DNA of 64,000 bases from Sinorhizobium alkalisoli (GCF_008932245.1 NZ_CP034910.1:1-64000); one strand, 5' to 3'; numbered from the stretch's first letter, positions 36,632-45,130 are shown. Notes: generated by a model from the letters alone, not told the origin. Translations and numbers: made by a program.

Positions 36632-36743
36632 GTATGATGAGTAGGGAGCAAAGCGGGCGTCGGGTCAACCCCTCTTCGTTGCCGCGCCGCACAAAAAAAA
36701 TTCCGCGCTCTCGTTTGCAGTGCATGATGACGGGACGACCCGG

Positions 36744-37421
36744 TCACCCGTGATCGTGGTCTTCACGGTTCTCATGCGAAGGCAGTTCGAGCCCGAAGGT
36801 CTTCACGAGATCCTCGACCTGCGCCGGGGTCAGATAGCGCGGATTGAGATTGCGCAGCAGCAGGTAGAGCTTTGCGGTCTCCTCGAGCTCCTCGGTCGCG
36901 AACACCGCCGCCTCGAGACTTTCGCCGCCGACCACCGGGCCGTGGTTGGCAAGCAGCACGGAGGAATATTTGCCGGCCAGGCCTCGGATCGCATCGGCGA
37001 CCGCGGGATCTCCGGGGCGGTAATAGGGCACGAGCGCCGTTTCGCCGGCACGCATGAGATAATAAGGCGTCATCGGCGGCAACACGGCGCGCGGATCGAT
37101 TTCGGGCAGCATGGTGAGCGCCACCGCATGGGTCGAATGCAGATGGACGATCGCCCGCGCGCTGCCGCGCGTCTCATAGAGGGCGGAGTGCAGCGGGATC
37201 TCCTTCGTGGGCTTGTCGCCGGAAACGAGCCGTCCTTCTTCGTCGAGCCTGGAAATGCGGGCCGGATCGAGGAACCCGAGCGAGGCGTTGGTCGGCGTCA
37301 CCAGCCAGCCGCCATCGTCGAGGCGCAGCGATATGTTGCCGGAGGAGCCTGGAGTGAGCCCTCGCTCGAATAGCGAACGGCCGTAGCGGCAGATTTCCTC
37401 GCGCAGACGCGTCTCGGACAT
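36744..37421 (-). CDS. otnC: 3-oxo-tetronate 4-phosphate decarboxylase, OtnC (class II aldolase family)
   Basis: 225 aa class II aldolase/adducin domain. TPGSSGNISLR near residue 25, PTNASLG near 42, the metal-binding HLHSTHAVALT near 94 and LLANHGPVVGG near 150. In the DUF1537 pathway OtnC decarboxylates 3-oxo-tetronate 4-phosphate to dihydroxyacetone phosphate. Context with the LacI regulator 19 bases upstream and otnK, otnI and ltnD nearby supports this over fuculose-phosphate aldolase. Start at ATG 37421 with AAAGGA upstream. Confidence 0.85.
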   Translation of the reverse strand: MSETRLREEICRYGRSLFERGLTPGSSGNISLRLDDGGWLVTPTNASLGFLDPARISRLDEEGRLVSGDKPTKEIPLHSALYETRGSARAIVHLHSTHAVALTMLPEIDPRAVLPPMTPYYLMRAGETALVPYYRPGDPAVADAIRGLAGKYSSVLLANHGPVVGGESLEAAVFATEELEETAKLYLLLRNLNPRYLTPAQVEDLVKTFGLELPSHENREDHDHG

Positions 37422-37440
37422 GGGGGCGGTCCTTTCGAGT

Positions 37441-38445
37441 TCAGGCGGTTGCGCCTTCGACAAGTTCGAAACCGAGGTCGACGACCTGCGACGGTGCGTT
37501 CGAAACGACGAGCTCTGCGGCCACCTGCCCCGTCATCACCCGGGGCGTGCGGATGGTCGAGAGCGGCTGCGGTGTTGCCCGACCGATGTCGAGGCCGTTA
37601 TAGCCGAAGATCGCCAGTTGCGAGGGGATCGAAATTCCTCGCGCGAGACAGTGGAAATAGCCACCGATCGCCATGTCGTCGTTCGAGAAGTAGACGGCAT
37701 CGAGGCCAGGCGAACGGGCAAGCAGCTGTTCCAAGCCCTGTCTTCCGCTTTCCACCGACGAGGGGCCTGGACTGATCTGCCGATCCACGAGCGGGAAACC
37801 GGCTGTCTCCAGCGCCGCGCAGAAGCCGGCGTAACGCTTTCCGGCACGCGTATCGCGCTCGACATCATGGCCAACATATCCGATCCGGCGATAGCCACGC
37901 TTCAACAGAAACGCAGCGCTTTCCCGGCCGGCCGCGCGGTTGGAAAAGCCGACAGCGATATCCACCGGTTCGCCGTCCACGTCGAGCACCTCCACGACCC
38001 GGCGGCCGCTCGCGCGCATCATCTTGCGCGTGCCCTCATTGTGTTCGAAGCCCGCGAGCACCACCGCCGTCGGCCGCCAGGCGAGCATCGCCGCAACGAG
38101 CGCCTCTTCACGCCCCGGATCGTAGTCGGTAACGGCGAAAACAGCCTGGTGCTGGTTTGCCTCCAGCACGCCGCTTGCGCCGCGCAACAGGTCGGGAAAA
38201 ACAATGTTCGAGAGCGAGGGTATGACGAAGGCGACGAGACGCGAGCCGGCGGAGGCGAGCGTCCCGGCTATCCGGTTCGGCACGTAACCGAGCCGCTCGA
38301 CGGCTTCCATCACCCGGTCCCGCGCCTTTCGAGAAAAGGAACCTTCGTTTCGCAGGACACGTGAAACTGTACTCTCGCCGACGCCGGCCGCTTCCGCCAC
38401 CTCTGCCAGTGTTACCGTCCCCTGCTGCTTGAAATCCACACTCAT
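37441..38445 (-). CDS. LacI-family transcriptional regulator of tetronate catabolism
   Basis: 334 aa. N-terminal LacI helix-turn-helix TLAEVAEAAGVGESTVSRVL near residues 11-30, the hinge helix near 55 (IAGTLAS), then a periplasmic-binding-protein-like ligand domain. Start at ATG 38445. It is followed by otnC and divergent from the MFS transporter, ltnD, otnI and otnK. Three palindromes TGGCAGCGCTGCCA (one with a mismatch) lie in the 198-bp gap, with the central CG step typical of LacI-family operators. It most likely represses both directions and is released by a tetronate or pathway intermediate. Confidence 0.9.
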   Translation of the reverse strand: MSVDFKQQGTVTLAEVAEAAGVGESTVSRVLRNEGSFSRKARDRVMEAVERLGYVPNRIAGTLASAGSRLVAFVIPSLSNIVFPDLLRGASGVLEANQHQAVFAVTDYDPGREEALVAAMLAWRPTAVVLAGFEHNEGTRKMMRASGRRVVEVLDVDGEPVDIAVGFSNRAAGRESAAFLLKRGYRRIGYVGHDVERDTRAGKRYAGFCAALETAGFPLVDRQISPGPSSVESGRQGLEQLLARSPGLDAVYFSNDDMAIGGYFHCLARGISIPSQLAIFGYNGLDIGRATPQPLSTIRTPRVMTGQVAAELVVSNAPSQVVDLGFELVEGATA

Positions 38446-38515
38446 TAGAACCCTGCTCCGGCCTGATTGCGGTGACATCAAGAACCAGCCGCGTTCCATT
38501 CAACATCAGTTTTTT

Positions 38516-38529
38516 TGGCAGCGCTACCA
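38516..38529. promoter_or_regulatory. LacI-family operator, copy 1
   Basis: TGGCAGCGCTACCA, one mismatch from the perfect palindrome of copies 2 and 3. It is nearest to the regulator gene and is suited to autoregulation. Confidence 0.65.
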
Positions 38530-38537
38530 TTTTCCTC

Positions 38538-38568
38538 TTGGCAGCGCTGCCAAACTGTCGTAGATAAT
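38538..38568 (+). promoter_or_regulatory. Candidate sigma-70 promoter of the MFS transporter
   Basis: A TTGGCA box at 38538-38543 lies 17 bases from TAGATA at 38561-38566. Operator copy 2 covers the -35 box and copy 3 sits at the expected transcription start, which would block initiation. Confidence 0.55.
38539..38552. promoter_or_regulatory. LacI-family operator, copy 2
   Basis: Perfect 14-bp palindrome TGGCAGCGCTGCCA overlapping the -35 region of the MFS promoter. Its centre is 23 bp from copy 1. Confidence 0.72.
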
Positions 38569-38570
38569 TA

Positions 38571-38584
38571 TGGCAGCGCTGCCA
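38571..38584. promoter_or_regulatory. LacI-family operator, copy 3
   Basis: Perfect copy of the same palindrome, centred 32 bp from copy 2 (about three helical turns) and next to the expected transcription start of the MFS gene. Confidence 0.72.
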
Positions 38585-38643
38585 CTTTTGTGGGACGCGC
38601 CTCGTCGGGCGATTGCATGGCAATTCAAGAAGTGGAGGAAATC

Positions 38644-39960
38644 ATGACGCTGCAAACACCGGTGCCGGTCGATGGCGCATATCTGGATCGGGCAGTCGAA
38701 GACCGCGCCTATGCCAAGGTCTTTTGGAGAATTATCCCGTTTTTGATGCTGTCCTACATGGTCGCCTATCTCGATCGCGTCAATGTCGGATTCGCCAAGC
38801 TGCAGATGTCGAGCGAGCTCGGCCTTTCGGAAGCGGCCTACGGCATCGGCGCGGGGATTTTTTTCATCGGCTACTTCCTGTTCGAAGTACCGAGCAACGT
38901 CATCCTCAACCGGGTCGGTGCCCGCGTATGGATCGCGCGCATCATGATCACGTGGGGCGCCATCTCCGCCGCCTTTGTGTTCACGACGTCGGAGACGGTA
39001 TTCTACGTCCTGCGCTTTCTGCTCGGGGTGGCCGAGGCGGGGTTCTTCCCGGGCATAATCCTCTATCTCACCTGCTGGTACCCGTCACACCGTCGCGCCA
39101 GAATTGTTGCGACCTTCATGTCGGCGATTCCGATCTCGGCCATCTTCGGCAATCCGCTGTCCGGGCTGATCATCGACAGTTTCCATGGGACCCATGGCCT
39201 CTCCGGCTGGCAATGGATGTTCCTCATCGAGGCAATCCCCGCCGTCCTGCTCGGCATGGTCACCCTGTTTTACCTTGACGACAGGATTGGCGACGCCAAA
39301 TGGCTCACGGACGTCGAAAAGATCGTACTCATCGTGAACATCAGCTCCGACAACCGAGCGAAAGCCTCTAGCCCGCACGACATCGCCTCGACCATGACTG
39401 ATCCGCGCGTCTGGCTGTTGTGCCTCATCTATTTCTGCTTCGTTCTCGGGCAATACGGACTGAATTTCTGGATGCCGACCATGGTCAAAGCCTCGGGCGT
39501 GGCCGGAAACCTGCAGATCGGCCTGATCTCCGCCATTCCGTATATATTCACCTTCGTCGCCATGCTGGCGCTCGGGCGCTCCTCGGACCGGCTGCGCGAG
39601 CGCCGGTGGCATCTGATCGTCCCGGCTCTGATCGCGGCGGGCGGCTTCGTCACCGCGACCATGGCAGGAAGCACGACTGTCGCCATTCTCTGCCTTTCGT
39701 TTGCCGCCGCCGGCGCCATCAGCTGCGCGCCGCTGTTCTGGTCGCTCCCGACGGCCTTCCTCGCCGGGACCGGCGCCGCCGCCGGCATCGCCTGGATCAA
39801 CTCGGTCGGCAACCTTGCCGGATTCCTCGGACCGTTTATGGTCGGCTATCTGAAGGATTTCACCGGCAGCAACAGCGCAGGCATGTATTTCCTGGCCGCC
39901 GTTCTTGTTGTCGGCGCGCTCGCGGTGTTGGCGGTGCCGGCCAAAAGCGTCAACCGCTAA
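38644..39960 (+). CDS. MFS transporter, anion:cation symporter (tartrate/phthalate-type) family
   Basis: 438 aa with 12 predicted helices. The loop 2 to 3 region carries GARVWIARIMITWGAISAA, and the N-terminal YMVAYLDRVNVGFAKLQM is typical of the ACS family, which imports organic acids with protons. A tetronate substrate is inferred from the LacI/otnC/ltnD/otnI/otnK context. Start at ATG 38644, with GGAGGAA five bases upstream; an upstream in-frame ATG at 38617 lacks this. Confidence 0.9.
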   Translation: MTLQTPVPVDGAYLDRAVEDRAYAKVFWRIIPFLMLSYMVAYLDRVNVGFAKLQMSSELGLSEAAYGIGAGIFFIGYFLFEVPSNVILNRVGARVWIARIMITWGAISAAFVFTTSETVFYVLRFLLGVAEAGFFPGIILYLTCWYPSHRRARIVATFMSAIPISAIFGNPLSGLIIDSFHGTHGLSGWQWMFLIEAIPAVLLGMVTLFYLDDRIGDAKWLTDVEKIVLIVNISSDNRAKASSPHDIASTMTDPRVWLLCLIYFCFVLGQYGLNFWMPTMVKASGVAGNLQIGLISAIPYIFTFVAMLALGRSSDRLRERRWHLIVPALIAAGGFVTATMAGSTTVAILCLSFAAAGAISCAPLFWSLPTAFLAGTGAAAGIAWINSVGNLAGFLGPFMVGYLKDFTGSNSAGMYFLAAVLVVGALAVLAVPAKSVNR

Positions 39961-40014
39961 GCAGAAATCCATCGGTTGACCGACGAGTATCTGCTTAGAC
40001 TCCTTAGGATTGCC

Positions 40015-40058
40015 GCAGGTTCTGATTGCAAAACCGTGGGACACTTTGCGGAACCTGC
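40015..40058. repeat. Palindromic repeat, copy 1 of an inverted pair
   Basis: 44 bp with inverted ends GCAGGTTC and GAACCTGC around a central ACCGTGGG. An inverted copy with most positions identical lies at 43129-43170. The pair brackets ltnD-otnI-otnK. It may form a hairpin in the transcript after the MFS gene. Confidence 0.65.
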
Positions 40059-40072
40059 TTGGAAGCCAAAAA

Positions 40073-40101
40073 ACCCCTCCCGGCCGTCAATCCGGAGGGG
40101 T
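40073..40101. promoter_or_regulatory. Hairpin in the ltnD leader, with a T-tract on the minus strand
   Basis: Eight-bp stem ACCCCTCC/GGAGGGGT with a 13-base loop. On the plus strand it ends 29 bases before the ltnD start without a T-run. On the minus strand it is followed by TTTTTT, as in an intrinsic terminator facing away from ltnD. Confidence 0.5.
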
Positions 40102-40129
40102 CGCCAAACTCACGACGGGAGATACTGTC

Positions 40130-41050
40130 ATGTCATTGAATGGTGAAAATCACGACCCCCGTGCGGCCGTGATAGGTCTCGGCTCCATGGGCTTCGGCAT
40201 GGCGCAGTCGATGGTGCGCGCCGGCCTTGAGGTTGTCGGTTACGACATCACCGAGAACGCGGTGGAGCGCTTCCTCGCCGAGGGCGGCCGCGCTGCGCAA
40301 AACCTGACGGATGCGGTTGAGGGTGCCGATATCGTGGTGTCGGTCGTCGTCAATGCGCAACAGACGGAAGCGGTGCTTTTCGGCCCCGACGGGATCGCGA
40401 GGGCAATGAAGCCTGGGTCGGTCTTCATTTCATCGGCGACGATGGACCCAGCTGTCGCGCGCAGGCTGGCTCAGCGGCTCGAGGCGCTCGGGCTCCACTA
40501 TCTCGATGCACCGATTTCGGGCGGCGCTGCTAGAGCCGCGAAAGGCGAGCTGACGATCATGGCGTCGGGCTCGCCCCAGGCCTTTGCCGCGGCGCGTCCG
40601 GCGCTCGATGCCATGGCCGCCAAAGTGTATGAACTGGGCGACGTGTCCGGGATCGGCGCCGCCTTCAAGATGATCAACCAACTGCTTGCCGGCGTGCATA
40701 TCGCCGCCGCCTGCGAAGCGATCAGCTTTGCGGCCAAGCAGGGTCTTGATCTTCAAAAGGTCTATGAAGTGATCACCGCTTCGGCCGGCAATTCCTGGAT
40801 GTTCGAGAACCGCGTTCCGCACGTGCTCGCAGGCGACTACACACCGCTCAGCGCCATAGAGATCTTCGTCAAGGATCTCGGCATCGTCCAGGACATGGCG
40901 CGCGCCGAGCGCTATCCGGTGCCGCTGGTGGCGGCCGCGCTGCAGATGTATCTCGCTGCGTCCGGCGCCGGCATGGGCCGCGACGACGATTCCTCGCTCG
41001 CGCGCCTCTATGCCCAGCTTTCCGGCACCACGTTGCCGAGCAAGAGTTAG
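40130..41050 (+). CDS. ltnD: L-threonate dehydrogenase, LtnD (beta-hydroxyacid dehydrogenase family)
   Basis: 306 aa. Rossmann motif GLGSMGFGMA near residue 16, substrate loop DAPISGGAARAAKGELTIM near 125-143, and catalytic Lys in IGAAFKMINQLLAG near 178. The family also includes glxR further along this window. Its place directly before otnI and otnK identifies it as LtnD, which oxidises L-threonate to 2-oxo-tetronate. Start at ATG 40130 with GGGAGA upstream; the longer open frame covers the leader hairpin and is rejected. Confidence 0.88.
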   Translation: MSLNGENHDPRAAVIGLGSMGFGMAQSMVRAGLEVVGYDITENAVERFLAEGGRAAQNLTDAVEGADIVVSVVVNAQQTEAVLFGPDGIARAMKPGSVFISSATMDPAVARRLAQRLEALGLHYLDAPISGGAARAAKGELTIMASGSPQAFAAARPALDAMAAKVYELGDVSGIGAAFKMINQLLAGVHIAAACEAISFAAKQGLDLQKVYEVITASAGNSWMFENRVPHVLAGDYTPLSAIEIFVKDLGIVQDMARAERYPVPLVAAALQMYLAASGAGMGRDDDSSLARLYAQLSGTTLPSKS

Positions 41051-41060
41051 GAGCGCAGCC

Positions 41061-41837
41061 ATGCCGGTCTTTGCCGCCAATCTGACGATGATGTTCAACG
41101 AGTGGTCGTTCCTCGACCGCTTCGACGCCGCCGCCGCGGCGGGTTTCACCGCCGTCGAATGCCTCTTTCCCTATGAGGCGCCGCCAGAGGCGGTTGCCGA
41201 GCGGCTGGCGCGCAACGAATTGCAGCAGGCGCTTTTCAATCTGCCGCCGGGCGATTGGGCCGCAGGCGAGCGCGGCATCGCAGCCCTTCCCGGCCGCTTC
41301 GACCAGATGAAGGCGGATGTCGAACGGGCGCTCGATTATGCGGAAGCGACCGGCGTCAAAAGGCTGCACCTGATGGCGGGGCTTGCCGATCCTGCCGATG
41401 CGGCGGCAACGATCGCCTATCGGCGCTCGGCGGCCTACGCGGCAGAGCGCCTTGCCGACAAGGGGCTCGACCTGGTGATCGAGCCGATCAACGGCCGCAA
41501 CATGCCGGGCTACTTCCTCAATGATTTCGGCAGCGCCGAGCGGGTGATCTCGGAACTCGGCCACGCCAATTTGAAGCTGCAGTTCGACATCTATCACCGC
41601 CAAATTATCCATGGCGACGTAACCATGGCGCTTCGCCGCCTAATGCCGATCATCGGCCATATCCAGATCGCCAGTGTGCCATCCCGGCACGAGCCGGATG
41701 GGGAGGAGCTCAACTATCCTTTTCTCTTCGGGGAAATCGACAGGCTCGGCTATAGCGGCTTTGTCGGCTGCGAATACACGCCCCGCGGGTCGACGCTCGA
41801 CGGCCTCGGCTGGTTGAAACCGTTCGCAAGGAGCTGA
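41061..41837 (+). CDS. otnI: 2-oxo-tetronate isomerase, OtnI (hydroxypyruvate isomerase-like)
   Basis: 258 aa TIM-barrel of the xylose isomerase-like family. N-terminal FAANLTMMFNEWSFLDRF, LVIEPINGRNMPGYFL near residue 140 with the metal Glu, LQFDIYHRQI near 175 and FVGCEYTPRGST near 232. It resembles the hyi product at 55272-56087 but sits between ltnD and otnK, so interconversion of 2-oxo- and 3-oxo-tetronate is the likely role. Start has AGGAG upstream; the otnK start follows three bases after its stop. Confidence 0.87.
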   Translation: MPVFAANLTMMFNEWSFLDRFDAAAAAGFTAVECLFPYEAPPEAVAERLARNELQQALFNLPPGDWAAGERGIAALPGRFDQMKADVERALDYAEATGVKRLHLMAGLADPADAAATIAYRRSAAYAAERLADKGLDLVIEPINGRNMPGYFLNDFGSAERVISELGHANLKLQFDIYHRQIIHGDVTMALRRLMPIIGHIQIASVPSRHEPDGEELNYPFLFGEIDRLGYSGFVGCEYTPRGSTLDGLGWLKPFARS

Positions 41838-41840
41838 AAG

Positions 41841-43121
41841 ATGGCCATACTCCTCGGTTCGATCGCCGACGATTACACCGGCGCCTCCGATCTCGCGAAC
41901 ACGCTGACGAAGAACGGGCTTAGCACGGTGCAGACGGTCGGCATCCCCTCCCCCGCTCTTGCCTTGCCGGACGTCGACGCCGTCGTCGTCTCGCTCAAGA
42001 TCCGGTCCGTCGCCGCCGGTGAGGCCGTTGCGGCCGCTTTGAAGGCCGAAAGGTGGCTGCGTGACCGGGGCGCCGCGCATGTGCTCTACAAGGTCTGTTC
42101 GACCTTCGATTCGACCGATCGGGGCAATATCGGCCCGGTGACGGAAGCGCTGAGCGAGGCCGCAGGCGGCGGGACCGTCCTGATCACCCCGGCCTTCCCG
42201 GAAACGGGGCGCACCGTCTATCTCGGCCATCTCTTCGTCAACGGTCAGCCGCTCAACGAAAGTCCGCTCAAGGACCATCCGCTGAACCCGATGCATGATC
42301 CCAATCTGGTGCGAGTAATGGCGCGGCAGTCGCGCGGCGCGGTTGGGCTCGTCGACCTTCCGACCGTGATGGCAGGACCTGACGCGGTGATGGCACGGAT
42401 CAGGGCGATGAATGCGACGGGCGTAGCGACGGCGATCGCCGATGCGGTCGCGGAAAACGACCTCGAGACGCTCGGCGAAGTGGCGTGGCAGACGGCCCTG
42501 TCGACGGGCGCCTCCGGCCTTGGGCTCGGCCTTGCGCGGGCGATCGCACGGTCCGGCCGCGCATCCCCGCCGGGCGGTACGGCGACCGACGCCATTCGCC
42601 CCGTCGGTGGTCTGGCGGCAATCGTCGCCGGCAGTTGCTCGGCGGCGACATTGCGGCAGATCGAGGTCGCCGAACGATCGATGCCGGTCTTGCGGCTCGA
42701 CACGGAAAGGCTGCTCACGGGATCCGACGAGATTGCCGCGGCAATTGCCTGGGCCGGCGAGCGGATCGCGGCAGGGCCCCTCGTCATTGCCGCAAGCGCC
42801 GCACCCGACATCGTCTCACGGCTGCAGGCGCAATACGGACGGGAGGCGTCCGGTCACGCCATCGAAGCTGCGACGGCAGCGATTGCCAGCGAGCTTGTGG
42901 CGCGCGGCGTGAAGCGTCTCGTCGTCGCCGGCGGCGAGACCTCCGGCGCCACCGTCGACCGGCTTGCCATTCCTGCTTTCCTGATCGGCCCGGAGATCGC
43001 GCCCGGCGTACCGGTGCTCCGCACCGTTGGCAATGAGCAGGGCGAGATGCTGATGGCTCTGAAATCAGGCAATTTCGGCGGCGAGGACTTCTTTGCTGCG
43101 GCATTGGCGAAGATGCACTGA
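41841..43121 (+). CDS. otnK: 3-oxo-tetronate kinase, OtnK (DUF1537)
   Basis: 426 aa of the DUF1537 four-carbon acid sugar kinase family. N-terminal ILLGSIADDYTGASDLANTL is the diagnostic block for substrate binding. The C-terminal nucleotide-binding part includes VAGGETSGATVDRL near residue 360 and GPEIAPGVPVLRT. It phosphorylates 3-oxo-tetronate at C4, giving the substrate of OtnC. Start overlaps the usual AAGGAG signal at the end of otnI. A palindromic repeat follows the stop by eight bases. Confidence 0.92.
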   Translation: MAILLGSIADDYTGASDLANTLTKNGLSTVQTVGIPSPALALPDVDAVVVSLKIRSVAAGEAVAAALKAERWLRDRGAAHVLYKVCSTFDSTDRGNIGPVTEALSEAAGGGTVLITPAFPETGRTVYLGHLFVNGQPLNESPLKDHPLNPMHDPNLVRVMARQSRGAVGLVDLPTVMAGPDAVMARIRAMNATGVATAIADAVAENDLETLGEVAWQTALSTGASGLGLGLARAIARSGRASPPGGTATDAIRPVGGLAAIVAGSCSAATLRQIEVAERSMPVLRLDTERLLTGSDEIAAAIAWAGERIAAGPLVIAASAAPDIVSRLQAQYGREASGHAIEAATAAIASELVARGVKRLVVAGGETSGATVDRLAIPAFLIGPEIAPGVPVLRTVGNEQGEMLMALKSGNFGGEDFFAAALAKMH

Positions 43122-43128
43122 TGCTGAG

Positions 43129-43170
43129 GCAGGTTCCGGAATAGCCCACGGTCGTGCGATCAGAACCTGC
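43129..43170. repeat. Palindromic repeat, copy 2 of an inverted pair
   Basis: 42 bp, the inverted counterpart of 40015-40058, starting eight bases after the otnK stop. It could serve as the 3' hairpin of the ltnD-otnI-otnK transcript. The rest of the gap to 43322 holds no supported gene. Confidence 0.65.
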
Positions 43171-43322
43171 GACTTGGTGCCCGTGATAAATGGCCGAATT
43201 GGGTGGTGGAAAGCGGAGCTTGGACAGCAACCCCTTGGGTGGCGGCAATCCATGCGAGAAGCCGACATCTCGACACTTCCGGCTCACAAGAGCTTGAGGG
43301 GAAGCAACACTGGCCCTCTCGA

Positions 43323-43904
43323 CTACAGCGGCTTTTCCGTCAGTAATTTGCCGCTCAACAAATCCCGAGCTTCGCTCGCACCCTCGCTCTTCAAAGTCGC
43401 AGGGCCGGCGGCCAGCGGTTCGTTGGCGCGCCTGCCGAACTGCTCGATGTCCTCGATCAGCATTTTCATTTCGGCAATTTCCTTCACCTGATCACGAGTA
43501 ATCCTATCTGCCAAATAGCGCACACGCGGATCACGAATGTCAGCCTGTCGCGCGTTGTTGATAGCTATGGAGTGATGCGGAATCATCGCTTTCATGAAGT
43601 CGACATCGCCGATTAGCGCTTGGCTGCGGTTCACAGTCAGTAGCGCGCCGCCGCCGATGATCGCCACCGCAAGTACCGCAATTTTCGCGACTTCTGGTCG
43701 GTACATCCGCCACATGAAAGCCAGCATTACCGCTGTCATGACGCAGCCCATCACCAGGGAGGAAATGAACCGGGTCAAGCTGAACAGCGCATGGTCCCAA
43801 CTGTAAACGAGCTGGTACATCAGAAAGAACATGATTACCGTCGATGTGGCGATCATCGCCGCGAAGCGTCCCCACCCCATACTCATCATTTGATGCTGAT
43901 CCAT
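43323..43904 (-). CDS. Membrane-anchored DUF305 protein
   Basis: 193 aa. Three hydrophobic helices (about residues 12-32, 42-68 and 74-92) are followed by a DUF305 domain on the outer side: [16 protein letters not shown] near 100 and [16 protein letters not shown] near 145. DUF305 domains are four-helix, ferritin-like folds often found with copper and heavy-metal genes; a Met/His metal site is plausible. GGGAGG precedes the ATG. It opens a region of metal-related genes and relics. Confidence 0.85.
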   Translation of the reverse strand: MDQHQMMSMGWGRFAAMIATSTVIMFFLMYQLVYSWDHALFSLTRFISSLVMGCVMTAVMLAFMWRMYRPEVAKIAVLAVAIIGGGALLTVNRSQALIGDVDFMKAMIPHHSIAINNARQADIRDPRVRYLADRITRDQVKEIAEMKMLIEDIEQFGRRANEPLAAGPATLKSEGASEARDLLSGKLLTEKPL

Positions 43905-43959
43905 CGCCGCGACCTCCCGGTTCAGGCGCTAAACGGATAAGTTGGCTTTTTGTTCATAT

Positions 43960-44515
43960 TCAACACTGCCGGGCATGCCCGACGCGCTGAATTTTCGAGT
44001 CCGGTGAATGCATTGAGAGCTGCGAGGATGCCGGAACTTCAGCAGCAGTAGCAGGCGTTTTCAGCGCCGTCCAAATCGGGAGCGGGCAGGCTCGATAAAG
44101 AGCATCCGGCGAGCGCTGGGCTGGCTGCCGGTGCACGGCTACGATGTTCGGGGGACGGTGCAGTGCAGGAAGCTCGCCCGTGGTTCGGGCGTCATCGATG
44201 AATCGGCGAATGGAGGCTACGCGCGGTCCGCCGACGGCCTCGGCCTCCCCGACGATCGCCATGCTGACGCAGAAGCCCTTGCAAACATTACTGCTTCACA
44301 AGCTTCTGGGCATCTTTCGGGAAGGATTTGTGGTCGCCATGCGTATGCCCGCCGCTCGCCATCTCACGATGATGGTTGTCGGACTGCGCGATTTCAGGAT
44401 TGTACGAAGCGCCATGCATTGCGGCAGAAGCCTTCGGCAATGAGTAACCCGTCAGCGACATGACAATCGCCAAGCGGAGCAGAACCAGCATCTTCTGCAA
44501 TGTGATTCGAAACAT
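43960..44515 (-). pseudogene. His-rich small secreted protein, frameshifted
   Basis: The first frame (ATG 44515) gives a signal-like helix (MLVLLRLAIVMSLTGYSL), then the His-rich DNHHREMASGGHTHGDHK and stops at 44290-44288 after KLVKQ. One base further on, the -1-related frame continues with NVCKGFCVSMAIVGEAEAVG and GELPALHRPPNI, which is the expected C-terminal part of this type of rhizobial metal-associated protein. Removing the single T at 44290 joins them. After PPNI the frame runs on to 43960 with unlikely sequence, suggesting that the original stop near 44143 was lost as well. Confidence 0.6.
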
Positions 44516-44736
44516 ACTCATCCAACCGAGGACGAGCATCGGTCCCAAAGTTGTCAATTGCCAGTTCATGCAGACACGCGATTCGCGTCTATTATGTGGC
44601 ACCGCAACGAACGGCCGCGGAATCTATCTGGCTGAAGACGGATGTTATGGTTCCAACGATGGCAGGGCCAAGCAAGAAATGGCCGGGCATGGAAGGGCGC
44701 ATCGCCGTTCCCGTTCCTCGATCCGCACGAGGTCCG

Positions 44737-44895
44737 ATGACAAATCTGAGCACGTATCTCAGCCTTTCACTCGTCGCATTCGGCGCTGCGACCTTTGCTG
44801 CCTTTCCAGTCCGAACCCGTGCCGACCTGCTTGCGTCAAGGCAATTCTCAACGGCCCGGCTTCTCGTCGCCGCGAGCGTCGGCGACTGCTTTGGT
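44737..44895 (+). pseudogene. YqaA/DedA-like membrane protein, N-terminal relic
   Basis: From ATG 44737 the frame reads MTNLSTYLSLSLVAFGAAT, like the start of YqaA-family proteins. An extra base near 44794 pushes the next conserved block, LLPFQSEPVPT, into another frame. The original frame returns with LLASRQFSTARLLVAASVGD. The family part after CFG is gone. So at least two indels and a truncation are present. Nothing else is recognised from 44896 to 45130. Confidence 0.55.
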
Positions 44896-45130
44896 CGGTC
44901 GGCAATTGAACGTCAAGGCCATCCTCCGCTCGCTGCCATCAATCGACAGCATAGCACGTTCGTTCCACCAAGAAGGGCTACCAGGTTTCGTGCCTTGCAG
45001 GCCGTAGTGACGCGGACAGAAACATAATTACGACCAAGATGGCCAGCAATTCTCTTGCGCGTCTCCGGACGGCGACGAGCGCTCACGGAGCGCGGCGCCC
45101 GACGAATATTTTGGGAAGGATTGCATCTGG

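Noticed and set aside
40073..40101. Terminator of the MFS gene
   Set aside because: On the plus strand the hairpin has no T-tract after it; the T-run is on the minus strand.
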